Of a DNA stretch of 64,000 nucleotides, positions 52,841 to 61,998 are shown in pieces. The number at the start of each line of letters is the position of its first letter. The first letter of the stretch is position 1. Source of the DNA: Enterobacter sp. RIT418 (lineage in GTDB: Bacteria > Pseudomonadota > Gammaproteobacteria > Enterobacterales > Enterobacteriaceae); NCBI RefSeq assembly GCF_003057745.1, contig NZ_QBJD02000002.1, positions 248,001-312,000 on the forward strand. Reading direction: 5' to 3'. Made by a program: the position numbers and the translations under genes. The notes under the pieces are model-generated. The model was not told the DNA's origin and made no database searches. It was given only the letters and a program-made list of their open reading frames with translations.

Positions 52841-52960
52841 AACGTTATTTGCATCACAATCCAGTCTGCAAATTAATATGGATTGCATTTTTTTGCGGGA
52901 GGTAACAAAACATAACCTCACCTGCTGATAGAATTGCATCAAATAACAACCCTGAATGTT
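52841..52960 (+). promoter_or_regulatory. nupG promoter region, CRP/CytR type
   Basis: A CRP-like site CGTTATTTGCATCACA (52843-52858; good right half) and several TTGCATT/TGCAAAT elements resembling CytR half-sites (52848-52855, 52867-52873, 52882-52889, 52933-52940). E. coli nupG is known to be controlled by CRP and CytR, which supports the reading. Exact promoter elements were not resolved. Confidence 0.5.
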
Positions 52961-53002
52961 CCTATAACAACATATCTCCCGCTCACTTGTGAGGAAAGTA
53001 AC

Positions 53003-54259
53003 ATGAACCTTAAGCTGCAGCTTAAAATATTGTCGTTTCTGCAGTTCTGCCTGTGGGGTAGCTGGCTGACTACACTCGGCTCCTATATGTTTGTGACGCT
53101 CAAGTTCGACGGTGCGTCCATCGGTGCCGTCTACAGCTCGCTGGGCATCGCGGCGGTCTTTATGCCAACGCTGCTGGGCATCGTGGCGGATAAGTGGCTA
53201 AGCGCGAAGTGGCTGTACATGCTTTGCCATCTGGTGGGGGCGGGGACGCTGTTTATGGCGGCCGAAGTGACCACGCCGGGGGCGATGTTCATGGTGATCC
53301 TGCTTAACTCGCTGGCCTATATGCCAACGCTTGGGCTGATCAACACCATCTCCTACTACCGCCTGAAGTCTGCCGGACTGGATATCGTGACCGATTTCCC
53401 GCCAATCCGCATCTGGGGCACCATCGGCTTTATCATGGCGATGTGGGGCGTGAGCTTCGCGGGCTTTGAGCTGAGCCACATGCAGCTCTACATCGGCGCG
53501 GCGCTCTCCGTGCTGCTGGCGCTGTTCACCCTGACGCTGCCCACCATTCCGGTTTCTAACCAGCAGAAAAACCAGAGCTGGAGCACCATGCTCGGCCTGG
53601 ACGCCTTCGCGCTGTTCAAAAACAAGCGCATGGCGATCTTCTTTATCTTCTCCATGCTGCTGGGCGCGGAGCTGCAAATCACCAACATGTTCGGCAACAC
53701 CTTCCTGCACAGCTTCGATAACAACCCGCTGTTCAGCGGTAGCTTTATCGTTGAGCACGCGTCGGTGATGATGTCCATCTCGCAGATCTCCGAGACGCTG
53801 TTCATCCTGACCATACCGTTCTTCCTGAGCCGCTACGGCATTAAGAACGTGATGCTGATCAGCATCGCGGCGTGGATGCTGCGCTTCGGCCTGTTCGCCT
53901 ACGGCGACCCAAGCCCGTTCGGCACCGTGCTGCTGGTGCTGTCGATGATTGTCTACGGCTGCGCCTTCGACTTCTTCAACATCTCCGGTTCGGTATTTGT
54001 GGAAAAAGAAGTGAAGCCTGAAATTCGCGCCAGCGCGCAGGGCATGTTCCTGATGATGACCAACGGCTTCGGCTGTATTCTGGGCGGCGTGGTGAGCGGT
54101 AAAGTGGTTGAGATGTACACCACCAACGGCATCACCGACTGGCAGCCGGTGTGGCTGATTTTCGCCGCATACTCGCTGGTGCTGTTCTTCGCGTTCATCG
54201 CGCTGTTCAAGTACAAGCACGTTCGCGTGCCAAACGGTGCGCAGCCGGTAGCGCATTAA
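53003..54259 (+). CDS. nupG: Nucleoside:proton symporter NupG
   Basis: A 418-aa nucleoside transporter of the NHS family, same length as E. coli NupG, with about twelve hydrophobic segments and recognisable MNLKLQLKILSFLQFCLWGS start. It imports purine and pyrimidine nucleosides. The ATG at 53003 after GAGGAAAG is chosen. In E. coli speC lies next; here a REP pair and the citrate cluster follow. Confidence 0.95.
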   Translation: MNLKLQLKILSFLQFCLWGSWLTTLGSYMFVTLKFDGASIGAVYSSLGIAAVFMPTLLGIVADKWLSAKWLYMLCHLVGAGTLFMAAEVTTPGAMFMVILLNSLAYMPTLGLINTISYYRLKSAGLDIVTDFPPIRIWGTIGFIMAMWGVSFAGFELSHMQLYIGAALSVLLALFTLTLPTIPVSNQQKNQSWSTMLGLDAFALFKNKRMAIFFIFSMLLGAELQITNMFGNTFLHSFDNNPLFSGSFIVEHASVMMSISQISETLFILTIPFFLSRYGIKNVMLISIAAWMLRFGLFAYGDPSPFGTVLLVLSMIVYGCAFDFFNISGSVFVEKEVKPEIRASAQGMFLMMTNGFGCILGGVVSGKVVEMYTTNGITDWQPVWLIFAAYSLVLFFAFIALFKYKHVRVPNGAQPVAH

Positions 54260-54266
54260 CTGTTGT

Positions 54267-54340
54267 GCCCGGTGGCAGCTTCGCTTACCGGGCCTGCAAA
54301 ACCAGACCGTAGGCCGGGCAAGCGTCAGCGCTACCCGGCT
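54267..54340. repeat. REP-type element pair
   Basis: Two REP-like units in opposite orientation: GCCCGGTGGCAGCTTCGCTT continuing to ACCGGGC at 54267-54293, and GTAGGCCGGGCAAGCGTCAG continuing to CGCTACCCGGC at 54309-54339. They lie between the convergent nupG and citG genes, the usual place for such elements, and may stabilise mRNA ends. They differ from the CCCTCACCC family. Confidence 0.85.
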
Positions 54341-55142
54341 ATTTTATTGCAGAGAGCACCCACCCCACCGACAGCAAATCCGCGCTGCCGCCCGGACTCA
54401 GGTTCCGTTCAATCAATGCGTTATCCATATCAAGCAGCGCCTGATTATCCCAGCCGTTAGCCAGCAGGTCCCGCGCGTAGCCCTGAACGTAGCGCAGCCC
54501 GTCAATGCCGCCGCGCGACACCAGGTTGCTGTCCTGATTGACTGACATCAGGCGCAGCAGCAGCCCGTGAAGCGAGCGTCCGCTCCACGCGTCCAGCGCC
54601 CTGCGAGCCGTGGCAAAACCACTTTCCGCCTCGCCGCGCGCGCCGGTCATGCCGTACAGCTGATACTGTCGCTCCCCCGCCGTCGCCTGCCCGCGCCGTG
54701 CCGCCAGCTCACGCGCCACCAGCCCGCGGCAAATGTTACTCACCTCACAGCAGAGGCTGTCTGCACAGAGATTTTTCACACGCCCGGCGGCGAAACAGAG
54801 CAGGCCGAGCGCGAAAATGCCCCCTTTATGCGTGTTAACGCCTCCCGTTGCCTCCAGCATCGCCTGCTCGCAGGCCATCCCCATCGGGCGGATAATCCGT
54901 AGCTGTGCGTCAGCGGGTTTATCGGCATGCGCGTGACCAAGTTCAGCGAAACGTGAAAACCACGGCGCAATCGCCGCAATGCTGCGGACGAACAGCGCGT
55001 GGTCCATATCGCGATGGGAACCGTTATTGAGCCTGTCCACCAGCCCCGGCTTCGGCGTCAGCTCCAGCTCCTGCCACAGCGCCGCTTCGGCAAGCGCGGG
55101 CACGTCCGCCGGGCGCGGTTTAGTCGCGAGCAAACCAGTCAT
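54339..55142 (-). CDS. citG: Triphosphoribosyl-dephospho-CoA synthase
   Basis: A 267-aa CitG/MdcB-family enzyme that makes the prosthetic group precursor of citrate lyase from ATP and dephospho-CoA. Motifs ELTPKPGLVDRLNNGSHRDMD, GGVNTHKGGIFALGLL and SRGGIDGL are present. The ATG at 55142 lies inside the end of citX (23-base overlap); a start at 55178 is possible. Last gene of the cit operon. Confidence 0.92.
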   Translation of the reverse strand: MTGLLATKPRPADVPALAEAALWQELELTPKPGLVDRLNNGSHRDMDHALFVRSIAAIAPWFSRFAELGHAHADKPADAQLRIIRPMGMACEQAMLEATGGVNTHKGGIFALGLLCFAAGRVKNLCADSLCCEVSNICRGLVARELAARRGQATAGERQYQLYGMTGARGEAESGFATARRALDAWSGRSLHGLLLRLMSVNQDSNLVSRGGIDGLRYVQGYARDLLANGWDNQALLDMDNALIERNLSPGGSADLLSVGWVLSAIK

Positions 55143-55659
55143 CGATCGTCTTCTCCACGCGGGCCACGACCTGCTCAACGGGATGCTTGCGCGAGCGCGA
55201 GCAGGCGTGGGCGGGCTCGTCGCAGATCAGGCAGCGGCGCAAATTTGCCCCCAGGGACTGACGCCCGACGTGGCCGTTTACAGGGCAGATGACGTCCAGA
55301 TCCCACAGCCTGCCGAGCGGGTGCGTCTGCTCCAGCGCCGCGCAGTGGGCCTTAATTTCCGCCGCCGGATGGGCAACGCACCACAGCGCTTCCGGCCCGG
55401 TCGGCAGCCACAGCACCTGGCGGTCCAGCACCTGCCAGCGCATCTCCCACAGCAGCTGATCGCACATTTGCAGCGCCACGCCCATCGTGTTGCGGTAGCG
55501 CAGGCTGTCTTTAACTTCCCCCGGCGTCACCAGCGTGAGCGAGATAACCGGTTGATGATAGTGGGCAAGCCAGTCAGCCTGACGGGCCACGCGGCGCTCT
55601 TTCGCCGCCAGCAGCTCGTCCAGGCTGACACCCGCCCGTACGGGTGTCTCTGAAATCAT
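55120..55659 (-). CDS. citX: Apo-citrate lyase phosphoribosyl-dephospho-CoA transferase
   Basis: A 179-aa CitX protein. It transfers the triphosphoribosyl-dephospho-CoA made by CitG onto Ser14 of CitD. Recognised from VSLTLVTPGEVKDS-like SLTLVTPGEVKDSLRYR, the DLDVICPVNGHVGR segment and the RRCLICDEPAHACSRSR zinc-like cysteine region. It lies two bases after citF. Confidence 0.92.
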   Translation of the reverse strand: MISETPVRAGVSLDELLAAKERRVARQADWLAHYHQPVISLTLVTPGEVKDSLRYRNTMGVALQMCDQLLWEMRWQVLDRQVLWLPTGPEALWCVAHPAAEIKAHCAALEQTHPLGRLWDLDVICPVNGHVGRQSLGANLRRCLICDEPAHACSRSRKHPVEQVVARVEKTIDDWFARD

Positions 55660-55661
55660 AC

Positions 55662-57179
55662 TTACTCCTTCACCTGCCGCACGGTGTCAATCACGCTGCC
55701 GTCGCGGTAGCGGATAACGCCGACGATCTTGTCGGTAAACTCAATGGGCTTTGGCTCGCCGGTCAGCGATATCGCCCGCTCATACAGCGCGGTGATATCC
55801 ACGACCTGTAGCCCCGCCGCCAGCAGCCGCTCGCGGATCTCCGGGCGCGCCGGGTTCACCGCAATGCCGTGATCGGTGACCAGCACGTCGATGCTCTCGC
55901 CCGGCGTCAGGCGGGTAGTGACGCGCTTTACTACCGTCGGAATACGGCTGCGCAGCAGCGGCGCGACGACGATAGTCAGGTTCGCCGCTGCGGCCACGTC
56001 GCAGTGGCCGCCGGACGCGCCGCGCATCACGCCGTCGGAGCCGGTGATGACGTTAACGTTAAATTCGACGTCGATTTCCAGCGCGCTGAGGATCACCACG
56101 TCGAGCTGGTCGCAGCTTGCCGCCTTGCTGCCGGGGTTGGCGTAAACGTTGGTGGAGATCTCCACGTGGTTCGGATTGCGCGCCAGCGAGGCCGCCGCCT
56201 GGCCGTCAAAGCACTGGGTATCGAGCAGCGTTTCGATCAGGCCTTTCTCGTGCAGATCGACAAGGCTGCCGGTGATCCCGCCGAGCGCGAAGCGCGCCTT
56301 CACGCCGCTGCGCTCCATCTTCTCTTCCATGAAGCGCGTACAGGCCGTGGCCGCCGCGCCGGAGCCGGTCTGCATCGAGAAGCCCGGTTTGAAGTAGCCG
56401 GAGTGTTCAATGACGTCCGCCGCGTAGCGGGCAATCATCAGTTCGCGCGGGTTGCTGGTGACGCGCGCCGCGCCGACGCTGATTTTCGCCGGATCGCCCA
56501 CGCTCTCGACCTGCACAACGTAGTCCACGCGGTCCTGCACGATGCTGGCGGGCATGTTGGGGAACGGCACCAGCGCTTCGGTCAGCAGCACCACCTTACG
56601 GGCAAACTGCGCGTCCACCATGGCGTAGCCCAGGGAACCGCAGCACGATTTGCCGTGCGTGCCGTTGGCGTTGCCAAACTCATCGCTGCACGGCACGCCG
56701 AGAAACGCCACGTCGATGTTCAGCTCGCCGTTCTGCAGCAGCTTGACGCGCCCGCCGTGGGAGTGGATTTGCACCGGCTCGTCCATCAGCCCGCGGGAGA
56801 TGGCCTCCGCGAGTTTGCCGCGCATGCCCGACGTGTAAATCCGGGTGATAACGCCGCTTTCAATGTGCTCGATCAGCGCGTCGTTGCAGGTCATCAGCGA
56901 GCTGGAGGCCAGGGTCAGGTTTTTGAAGCCCATTTTCGCCAGCAGCGCCACGACGGAGTTGATCACCCGGTCGCCTTCGCGAAACGCGTGGTGGAAGGAG
57001 ATGGTCATGCCGTCCTTTAAGCCGCTGCGCGCTACCGCCTCTTCAACGGAGGCGCAGAGCTTGCGGTTGTGCTTCGCGTCGCTATCCGCCAGCCACGGCG
57101 TCGCGCTGTGGGCCGTTTCAAAGGGTTTGAGGTCCCGAAGATGGGGAAAATTCACGTGAAGAAGTTCTGTCTGATTCAT
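55662..57179 (-). CDS. citF: Citrate lyase alpha subunit
   Basis: A 505-aa citrate:acetyl-ACP transferase subunit of citrate lyase. The CitF features are GMTISFHHAFREGD, TSGMRGKLAEAISRG, SHGGR and NVNVITGSDGVMRGASGGH. It exchanges acetyl for citryl on the CitD carrier. The ATG at 57179 (MNQTELLHVNFPHL) is ten bases after citE and is preferred to a longer upstream frame that overlaps citE. Confidence 0.94.
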   Translation of the reverse strand: MNQTELLHVNFPHLRDLKPFETAHSATPWLADSDAKHNRKLCASVEEAVARSGLKDGMTISFHHAFREGDRVINSVVALLAKMGFKNLTLASSSLMTCNDALIEHIESGVITRIYTSGMRGKLAEAISRGLMDEPVQIHSHGGRVKLLQNGELNIDVAFLGVPCSDEFGNANGTHGKSCCGSLGYAMVDAQFARKVVLLTEALVPFPNMPASIVQDRVDYVVQVESVGDPAKISVGAARVTSNPRELMIARYAADVIEHSGYFKPGFSMQTGSGAAATACTRFMEEKMERSGVKARFALGGITGSLVDLHEKGLIETLLDTQCFDGQAAASLARNPNHVEISTNVYANPGSKAASCDQLDVVILSALEIDVEFNVNVITGSDGVMRGASGGHCDVAAAANLTIVVAPLLRSRIPTVVKRVTTRLTPGESIDVLVTDHGIAVNPARPEIRERLLAAGLQVVDITALYERAISLTGEPKPIEFTDKIVGVIRYRDGSVIDTVRQVKE

Positions 57180-57189
57180 TATCTCATCC

Positions 57190-58065
57190 TTACCGACGCA
57201 CGCCGGAGGCCGCCGCGCGCTCAAGCACCACCTGCGCGTGGTGAATAATCGGCGCATCAACCATTTTGCCGTTGAGCGACACCACGCCCAGGCCGTTGCG
57301 CTCGCCCTCTTCCGCGGCTTCAATCACGCGCCTGGCGTGATCCACTTCCTGCTGGGTCGGCGCGTAGGCGTTGTGCAGCAGGTCAATCTGGCGCGGGTTA
57401 ATCAGCGATTTGCCGTTAAAGCCCATCTTGCGGATCAGATCGACCTCGCGCAGGAATCCGGCCTCGTCGTTCACGTCAGACCACACCACGTCGAACGCGT
57501 CGATACCCGCGGCGCGGGCGGCATGCAGGACGGCGCAGCGGGCGTAAAATAGCTCTGTACCGTCGCCGCGCTCGGTCTGCATATCCATCACGTAGTCAAA
57601 GGCCGCCAGCGCGATGCCGATCAGGCGCGGCGAGCTGCGGGCAATCGCCACGGCGTTGATCACGCCAATGGCCGATTCAATCGCCGCCATGACGCGGGTG
57701 GAGCCGACCTCGCGCCCGCACTCGCGCTCGATGCGCTCAAGGTGGCCTTCAAGTTCATACACGTCTTCGGGCGTATCGGTTTTCGGCAGGCGGATCACGT
57801 CCACGCCCGCGTACACGGCGGCCTCCAGATCCCGCAGGCCAAACGGCGTGCTGAGCGGGTTAATGCGCACCACGGTTTCAATATCCTGATACATCGGGTG
57901 CTGCAGCGCGTGGAACACCAGCATCCTTGCGGTGTCTTTCTCGCGCAGGGCCACCGCGTCCTCAAGGTCAAACATGATGGAATCCGGGCGGTAGATAAAG
58001 GCGGTGGAGAGCATGGCGGCGTTGGCGCCCGGCAGGAACAGCATGCTGCGGCGGAGTTTGCTCAT
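57190..58065 (-). CDS. citE: Citrate lyase beta subunit
   Basis: A 291-aa citryl-ACP lyase with the HpcH/HpaI-like barrel: [38 protein letters not shown] and [12 protein letters not shown] carry the metal and substrate residues. It splits citryl-CitD into oxaloacetate and acetyl-CitD. Its start overlaps the citD stop by four bases. Confidence 0.95.
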   Translation of the reverse strand: MSKLRRSMLFLPGANAAMLSTAFIYRPDSIMFDLEDAVALREKDTARMLVFHALQHPMYQDIETVVRINPLSTPFGLRDLEAAVYAGVDVIRLPKTDTPEDVYELEGHLERIERECGREVGSTRVMAAIESAIGVINAVAIARSSPRLIGIALAAFDYVMDMQTERGDGTELFYARCAVLHAARAAGIDAFDVVWSDVNDEAGFLREVDLIRKMGFNGKSLINPRQIDLLHNAYAPTQQEVDHARRVIEAAEEGERNGLGVVSLNGKMVDAPIIHHAQVVLERAAASGVRR

Positions 58066-58355
58066 TTCAGCGCCTCCCAGCCGATGGCCTGCTCGTCGGC
58101 GGCGCGCAGAAGCGCGCTCTGCAGGCGGGCGCGAATGACGCAGTCCAGCGCCCCTTTGTCTTCGATAATGATTAATCCCTGGCGCACGCTCATGGCGCGC
58201 AGGGTGTCGTTAACGACCCGGCGGATCTGTTCGCCAAACTGCTTCATCACTTCACTGTGGATGACAATCTCCAGCTCGCCGTCGGCGGGGGCGATTTTCA
58301 CCATCAGGTCGCTGGACTCCTGCGTTCCGGCCAGCGCCTCCCTTACAATTTTCAT
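58062..58355 (-). CDS. citD: Citrate lyase acyl carrier protein (gamma subunit)
   Basis: A 97-aa acyl carrier. Ser14 in [13 protein letters not shown] is the site of the prosthetic group. It links the two activities of the lyase. The ATG at 58355 gives the normal family start; the gap to citC is 16 bases. Confidence 0.94.
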   Translation of the reverse strand: MKIVREALAGTQESSDLMVKIAPADGELEIVIHSEVMKQFGEQIRRVVNDTLRAMSVRQGLIIIEDKGALDCVIRARLQSALLRAADEQAIGWEALK

Positions 58356-58371
58356 GTTCAATTCCTGGTAG

Positions 58372-59397
58372 TTATGCAACTTCCGCACGCTCGCGATAGT
58401 GCGCTTCGAGGTGCGCGAAGGTGGAGTCCGGGACGATCTCCCGGATCCGGGAAAACCGCTGTGTTTTGAGTAAACGCCGCACTTCCGACGCCGAAATGGC
58501 GTTGCCGGCGGCCTTGAGGCGCGGCATCTCCACCACCTCGATGTGCGTGGCGAGCAGGTCGTGCAGCGTCTGGTTGTACTGACGGGTGATATCGCAGAAC
58601 GGCTCCGAGCCAATAAAGCGGTGGGTGATGCCCAGCGCCGGGGCGATAAAGTCCCGGAAGATCAGCACGTCGATCTCGCTCCACGCCTGCTGCACCTTGC
58701 CGCTCTCCTTGAGGAAGTAGGCCGGAAAGGTGGCGCGGGAGATGATGTACTGCGAGCCTTCGTGAACCACCACGTTCGGCAGGTGCGCCACGCCCGCGCG
58801 CACCATTTCAATGCGCGCGCGGAACGGAAAGAACGAGGCGTCTTCGCGCACCACGAACAGGTGCAGGGCATCGCACCGACCCGCCGCCTGCTCCACCAGA
58901 TGGCGGTGGCCGAGGGTGAACGGATTGGCGTTCATCACGATCGCGCCGATCTTCTCCCCGCACTTGCGCTTCGAGCGCAGGGATCGGCAGTAGCGTTCGA
59001 TCCCCTGCGGCGCGTTCTCCATCAGCACCGCGCTGTTGCCGCTCTGGGCAATCGGCCAGAAGCCGCTGCGGCCAAACCGCTCCCGGTTGCACGGGCGGGT
59101 GCAGAGGAAGAGGTGAAAATGGCCGCGCTCCAGCGCCGCGTTCTCCACTTCCGCCAGCAGCCGCGCGCTGAGGTTCTCGCCGCGCAGCTGCTCGTTGACC
59201 GCCACGCACTTGATGACGTTGGCGGCCAGCCCGGCGCAGCCCACCAGCTGCGGGCCGGACCAGGCCTCGACGAACAGCTCGATGTCGTTGTCCAGCCCGA
59301 GGCCGCTGTCGGCCAGCAGGTAGCGGATCTGGCTCAGGCGCTCCGGGTGCTTCGCCACCAGCGTGTGGCGAAACTCAACGGTGGAATGCGTGTGCAT
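58372..59397 (-). CDS. citC: [Citrate (pro-3S)-lyase] ligase
   Basis: A 341-aa enzyme that acetylates, and so activates, the CitD prosthetic group. The N-terminal half is a GNAT-like domain (VGCAGLAANVIKCVAVNEQLRG) and the C-terminal half a nucleotidyltransferase with MNANPFTLGHRHLVE and the end motif ISASEVRRLL. It lies 13 bases after the FAH-family gene. Confidence 0.94.
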   Translation of the reverse strand: MHTHSTVEFRHTLVAKHPERLSQIRYLLADSGLGLDNDIELFVEAWSGPQLVGCAGLAANVIKCVAVNEQLRGENLSARLLAEVENAALERGHFHLFLCTRPCNRERFGRSGFWPIAQSGNSAVLMENAPQGIERYCRSLRSKRKCGEKIGAIVMNANPFTLGHRHLVEQAAGRCDALHLFVVREDASFFPFRARIEMVRAGVAHLPNVVVHEGSQYIISRATFPAYFLKESGKVQQAWSEIDVLIFRDFIAPALGITHRFIGSEPFCDITRQYNQTLHDLLATHIEVVEMPRLKAAGNAISASEVRRLLKTQRFSRIREIVPDSTFAHLEAHYRERAEVA

Positions 59398-59410
59398 GCT
59401 GCCGCCTTTC

Positions 59411-60274
59411 TCAGTGCGTCGCCGAAAGCGCCTGCTCCGGCGCTTCGACGATCACGTTGCTCAGGTGACCGATGCGCTCGATCTCCACCTCAATGCGATC
59501 GCCCTCCTTCATGAACAGCGGCGGGTTACGCTTTTTACCGACGCCGCCCGGCGATCCGGTGATGATCACGTCGCCCGGGCTTAAGCGGGTAAAGGTGCTG
59601 ATGTATTCGATCAGCTCCGCGACCTTGTGGATCATGCTGCTGGTGTTGTCTTCCTGCACCATGCGGCCGTTCAGCCAGGTGCGGATCGCAAGCTGGTGCG
59701 GGTCCGGGATCTCATCCGCCGTCGCCATCCACGGGCCAAACGCCCCGGTCTGCCGCCAGTTTTTGCCGGCGGTGAACCAGGTGTGCTGCCAGTCGCGCGC
59801 GGAGCCATCCATGTAGCAGCTGTAGCCCGCCACGTGGCGCAGCGCGTCGTCGCGGCGGATGTTCTCCCCGCCTTTACCGACGATCACCGCCAGCTCGCCC
59901 TCATAGTCGAACTCGCTGGAGCAGCGCGGCTTCAGCACCGGCGCGTTGTGCCCGGTCTGGGAGTCCGGGAAGCGGACGAACAGCGTCGGGGCCGGGTTGT
60001 GCTGGTCAAACTCCTTGCGCTTGTCGGCGTAGTTCATGCCCACGCAGAGGATTTTTTCCGGGCGTTCAATCACCGGCAGGAAGGTGATGGCGCTCATCGG
60101 CACGTCCACCGCATCGTTCAGGTAGCGGGTGGCCTGCGCCAGCCCGTTGCCCTGCAGCAGCGCCTTGAGGTCGCCGTAGCGGTCGCCCAGGCGGCGGCCT
60201 AAATCAATCACGCCGTCGGCCTGGACGATGCCGTAACTGCGTTTTCCCTGGTGTAAAAAGCTTGCGAGTTTCAT
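59411..60274 (-). CDS. FAH-family hydrolase/decarboxylase in the cit operon
   Basis: A 287-aa fumarylacetoacetate-hydrolase-fold protein. The metal ligands are in DYEGELAVIVGK (Glu-x-Glu) and the Asp of YMDGSARDWQ; GKNWRQTGAFGPWM and ITGSPGGVG complete the family pattern. FAHD1 and some bacterial relatives decarboxylate oxaloacetate; others cleave acylpyruvates. It lies between the citrate transporter gene (17 bases) and citC (13 bases). Because citrate lyase yields oxaloacetate and no oadGAB is visible, an oxaloacetate decarboxylase role is attractive but unproven. Confidence 0.85.
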   Translation of the reverse strand: MKLASFLHQGKRSYGIVQADGVIDLGRRLGDRYGDLKALLQGNGLAQATRYLNDAVDVPMSAITFLPVIERPEKILCVGMNYADKRKEFDQHNPAPTLFVRFPDSQTGHNAPVLKPRCSSEFDYEGELAVIVGKGGENIRRDDALRHVAGYSCYMDGSARDWQHTWFTAGKNWRQTGAFGPWMATADEIPDPHQLAIRTWLNGRMVQEDNTSSMIHKVAELIEYISTFTRLSPGDVIITGSPGGVGKKRNPPLFMKEGDRIEVEIERIGHLSNVIVEAPEQALSATH

Positions 60275-60291
60275 TGTTTTTTCCTGAAAAC

Positions 60292-61653
60292 TTAAACGAG
60301 GAAGTTGCCGAGTATCAGCAGCGAGACGGAGACGTTAATCGCGCCGCCGATGCGGGTAGCAATCTGGGCGAAAGGCATCAGGCTCATGCGGTTGCCTGCG
60401 GTCAGGATCGCCACGTCGCCGGTGCCGCCCTGCCCGCTCTGGCAGCAGGAGACGATGGCAACGTCAATCGGGTGCATGCCGATCTTTTTACCCACGAAGA
60501 AGCCCGTCGCCACCAGCGCCGAAACGGTGCTGACGATCACCAGCAGGTTGCTGACGGTAAAGGCGGCGACCAGCTCGTGCCACGGGGTAATCGCCACGCC
60601 AACGGCGAAGAGGATCGGATAGGTGACGGAGGTCTGGAAGAATTTGTAGACCACCTGAGATCCTTCCAGCAGGCGCGGAGAGGCGCCGTTGCACAGCTTC
60701 ACCAGCACGGCGATAAACAGCATGCCAACCGGTGCGGGCAGGCCGATCAGCTTGTGGCCAAGCATGCCCAGCATGTAGAGCAGCACCGCCAGCAGCGCGC
60801 CGGAGGCGATAGTGGTCACGTCCGCCTTGCCGGAGAACGCGGGCTGAGAAACGCCCGCATCGGCATTCGCGCGGTTAGGCATCAGCTGGCCTTCACCGGT
60901 GAGGTGCGGGTAGCGCTTGCCGAGCTGGTTCAGGCAGCCGGAGATGATGATTGCCGTCAGGCCGCCGAGCATTACCATCGGCAGCACGCGGCCGAGCGCC
61001 ACGCCCTGGTCCATGTGCAGCAGGGTGGCATAGCCGATGGAGAGCGGGATCGCCCCTTCCCCGACGCCGCCCGCCATGATCGGCAGAATGATAAAGAAGA
61101 AGATCTGGAACGGCTCCAGGCCCAGCGCCATGCCGACGCCCATGCCGACAATCATGCCGACGATTTCACCGCACAGCATCGGGAAGAAGATGCGCAGGAA
61201 GCCCTGAATCAGCACCGTGCGGTTCATGCTCATGATGCTGCCGACGATGATGCAGCAGATGTAGAGGTAGAGAATGTTGGTGGATTTGTAGAATTTGGTG
61301 GTGGACTCGACCACCACGTTCGGCAGCAGGCCGTAGTAGACCAGCGCGGAAGGGATAAAGGTGGCGCAAATCGCCGCCGCACCCAGCTTGCCGACAATCG
61401 GCAGGCGTTTGCCGAACTCGCCGCAGGCAAAGCCGAAGAAGGCCAGCGTGGCGACCATCACCACGATGTCGCTCGGCAGCTTTCCGCCCAGGCAGTCAAT
61501 CGCGATGAGCGCTCCCGCTAATACAAACAGCGGCAGAGGAATAATCCCGACTTTCCAGGTATCCATAATATGCCACCAGCGCTCCTTGAGCGATGGCCGC
61601 TGAATTTCAATCGGGTCGTGGGTAACAGAGAAAGAATCGTCAGTCGTGCTCAT
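60292..61653 (-). CDS. citW: 2-hydroxycarboxylate transporter, CitW/CitS type
   Basis: A 453-aa membrane protein of the 2-hydroxycarboxylate transporter family with about eleven hydrophobic segments and the two GGxG-type reentrant loops (GGVGEGAIPLS near residue 195 and QSGQGGTGDVAI near residue 410). It should import citrate, either as a citrate/acetate exchanger like Klebsiella CitW or with sodium like CitS. The absence of a sodium-pumping decarboxylase favours CitW, but the assignment rests on context. First gene of the cit operon. Confidence 0.85.
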   Translation of the reverse strand: MSTTDDSFSVTHDPIEIQRPSLKERWWHIMDTWKVGIIPLPLFVLAGALIAIDCLGGKLPSDIVVMVATLAFFGFACGEFGKRLPIVGKLGAAAICATFIPSALVYYGLLPNVVVESTTKFYKSTNILYLYICCIIVGSIMSMNRTVLIQGFLRIFFPMLCGEIVGMIVGMGVGMALGLEPFQIFFFIILPIMAGGVGEGAIPLSIGYATLLHMDQGVALGRVLPMVMLGGLTAIIISGCLNQLGKRYPHLTGEGQLMPNRANADAGVSQPAFSGKADVTTIASGALLAVLLYMLGMLGHKLIGLPAPVGMLFIAVLVKLCNGASPRLLEGSQVVYKFFQTSVTYPILFAVGVAITPWHELVAAFTVSNLLVIVSTVSALVATGFFVGKKIGMHPIDVAIVSCCQSGQGGTGDVAILTAGNRMSLMPFAQIATRIGGAINVSVSLLILGNFLV

Positions 61654-61998
61654 AATAAGCCCCTTAGTTATTTTGTACGTTCAGCTTAGGGGTGCAAAGG
61701 CTTACTTTATGTGAGGAATGACATATTCAGCGCGAAGTTTTAATGGCAGCTATGGTTTTTATGGTTTCTTTTATTTTATGTGATTTATCGCTTATTTATC
61801 GCCGTGGTTTTTATGGTTTCTATTCACGTGCGGATGAGCAAATCGATAAGGTTAATTAATCCTTAAGACAGCGGTTTATTAAGACAAACCTTTTCCAGGT
61901 TGCGCTGTGCAAGGGATCACAACTTTTCGGCAAAACCCGCGCCGGTCGGGAAAAAGGTGATATATTGCCCAAATTCAATGATTCCGTGCGTGATAGTG
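61654..61998. promoter_or_regulatory. Divergent citW / sensor kinase promoter region
   Basis: A 345-base AT-rich gap without a gene. It contains a perfect 17-bp direct repeat, TGGTTTTTATGGTTTCT, at 61753-61769 and 61805-61821, 52 bases apart, close to five helical turns. This is a candidate binding site for the CitB-type regulator. TGTGA half-sites at about 61709 and 61779 might bind CRP. Confidence 0.6.
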
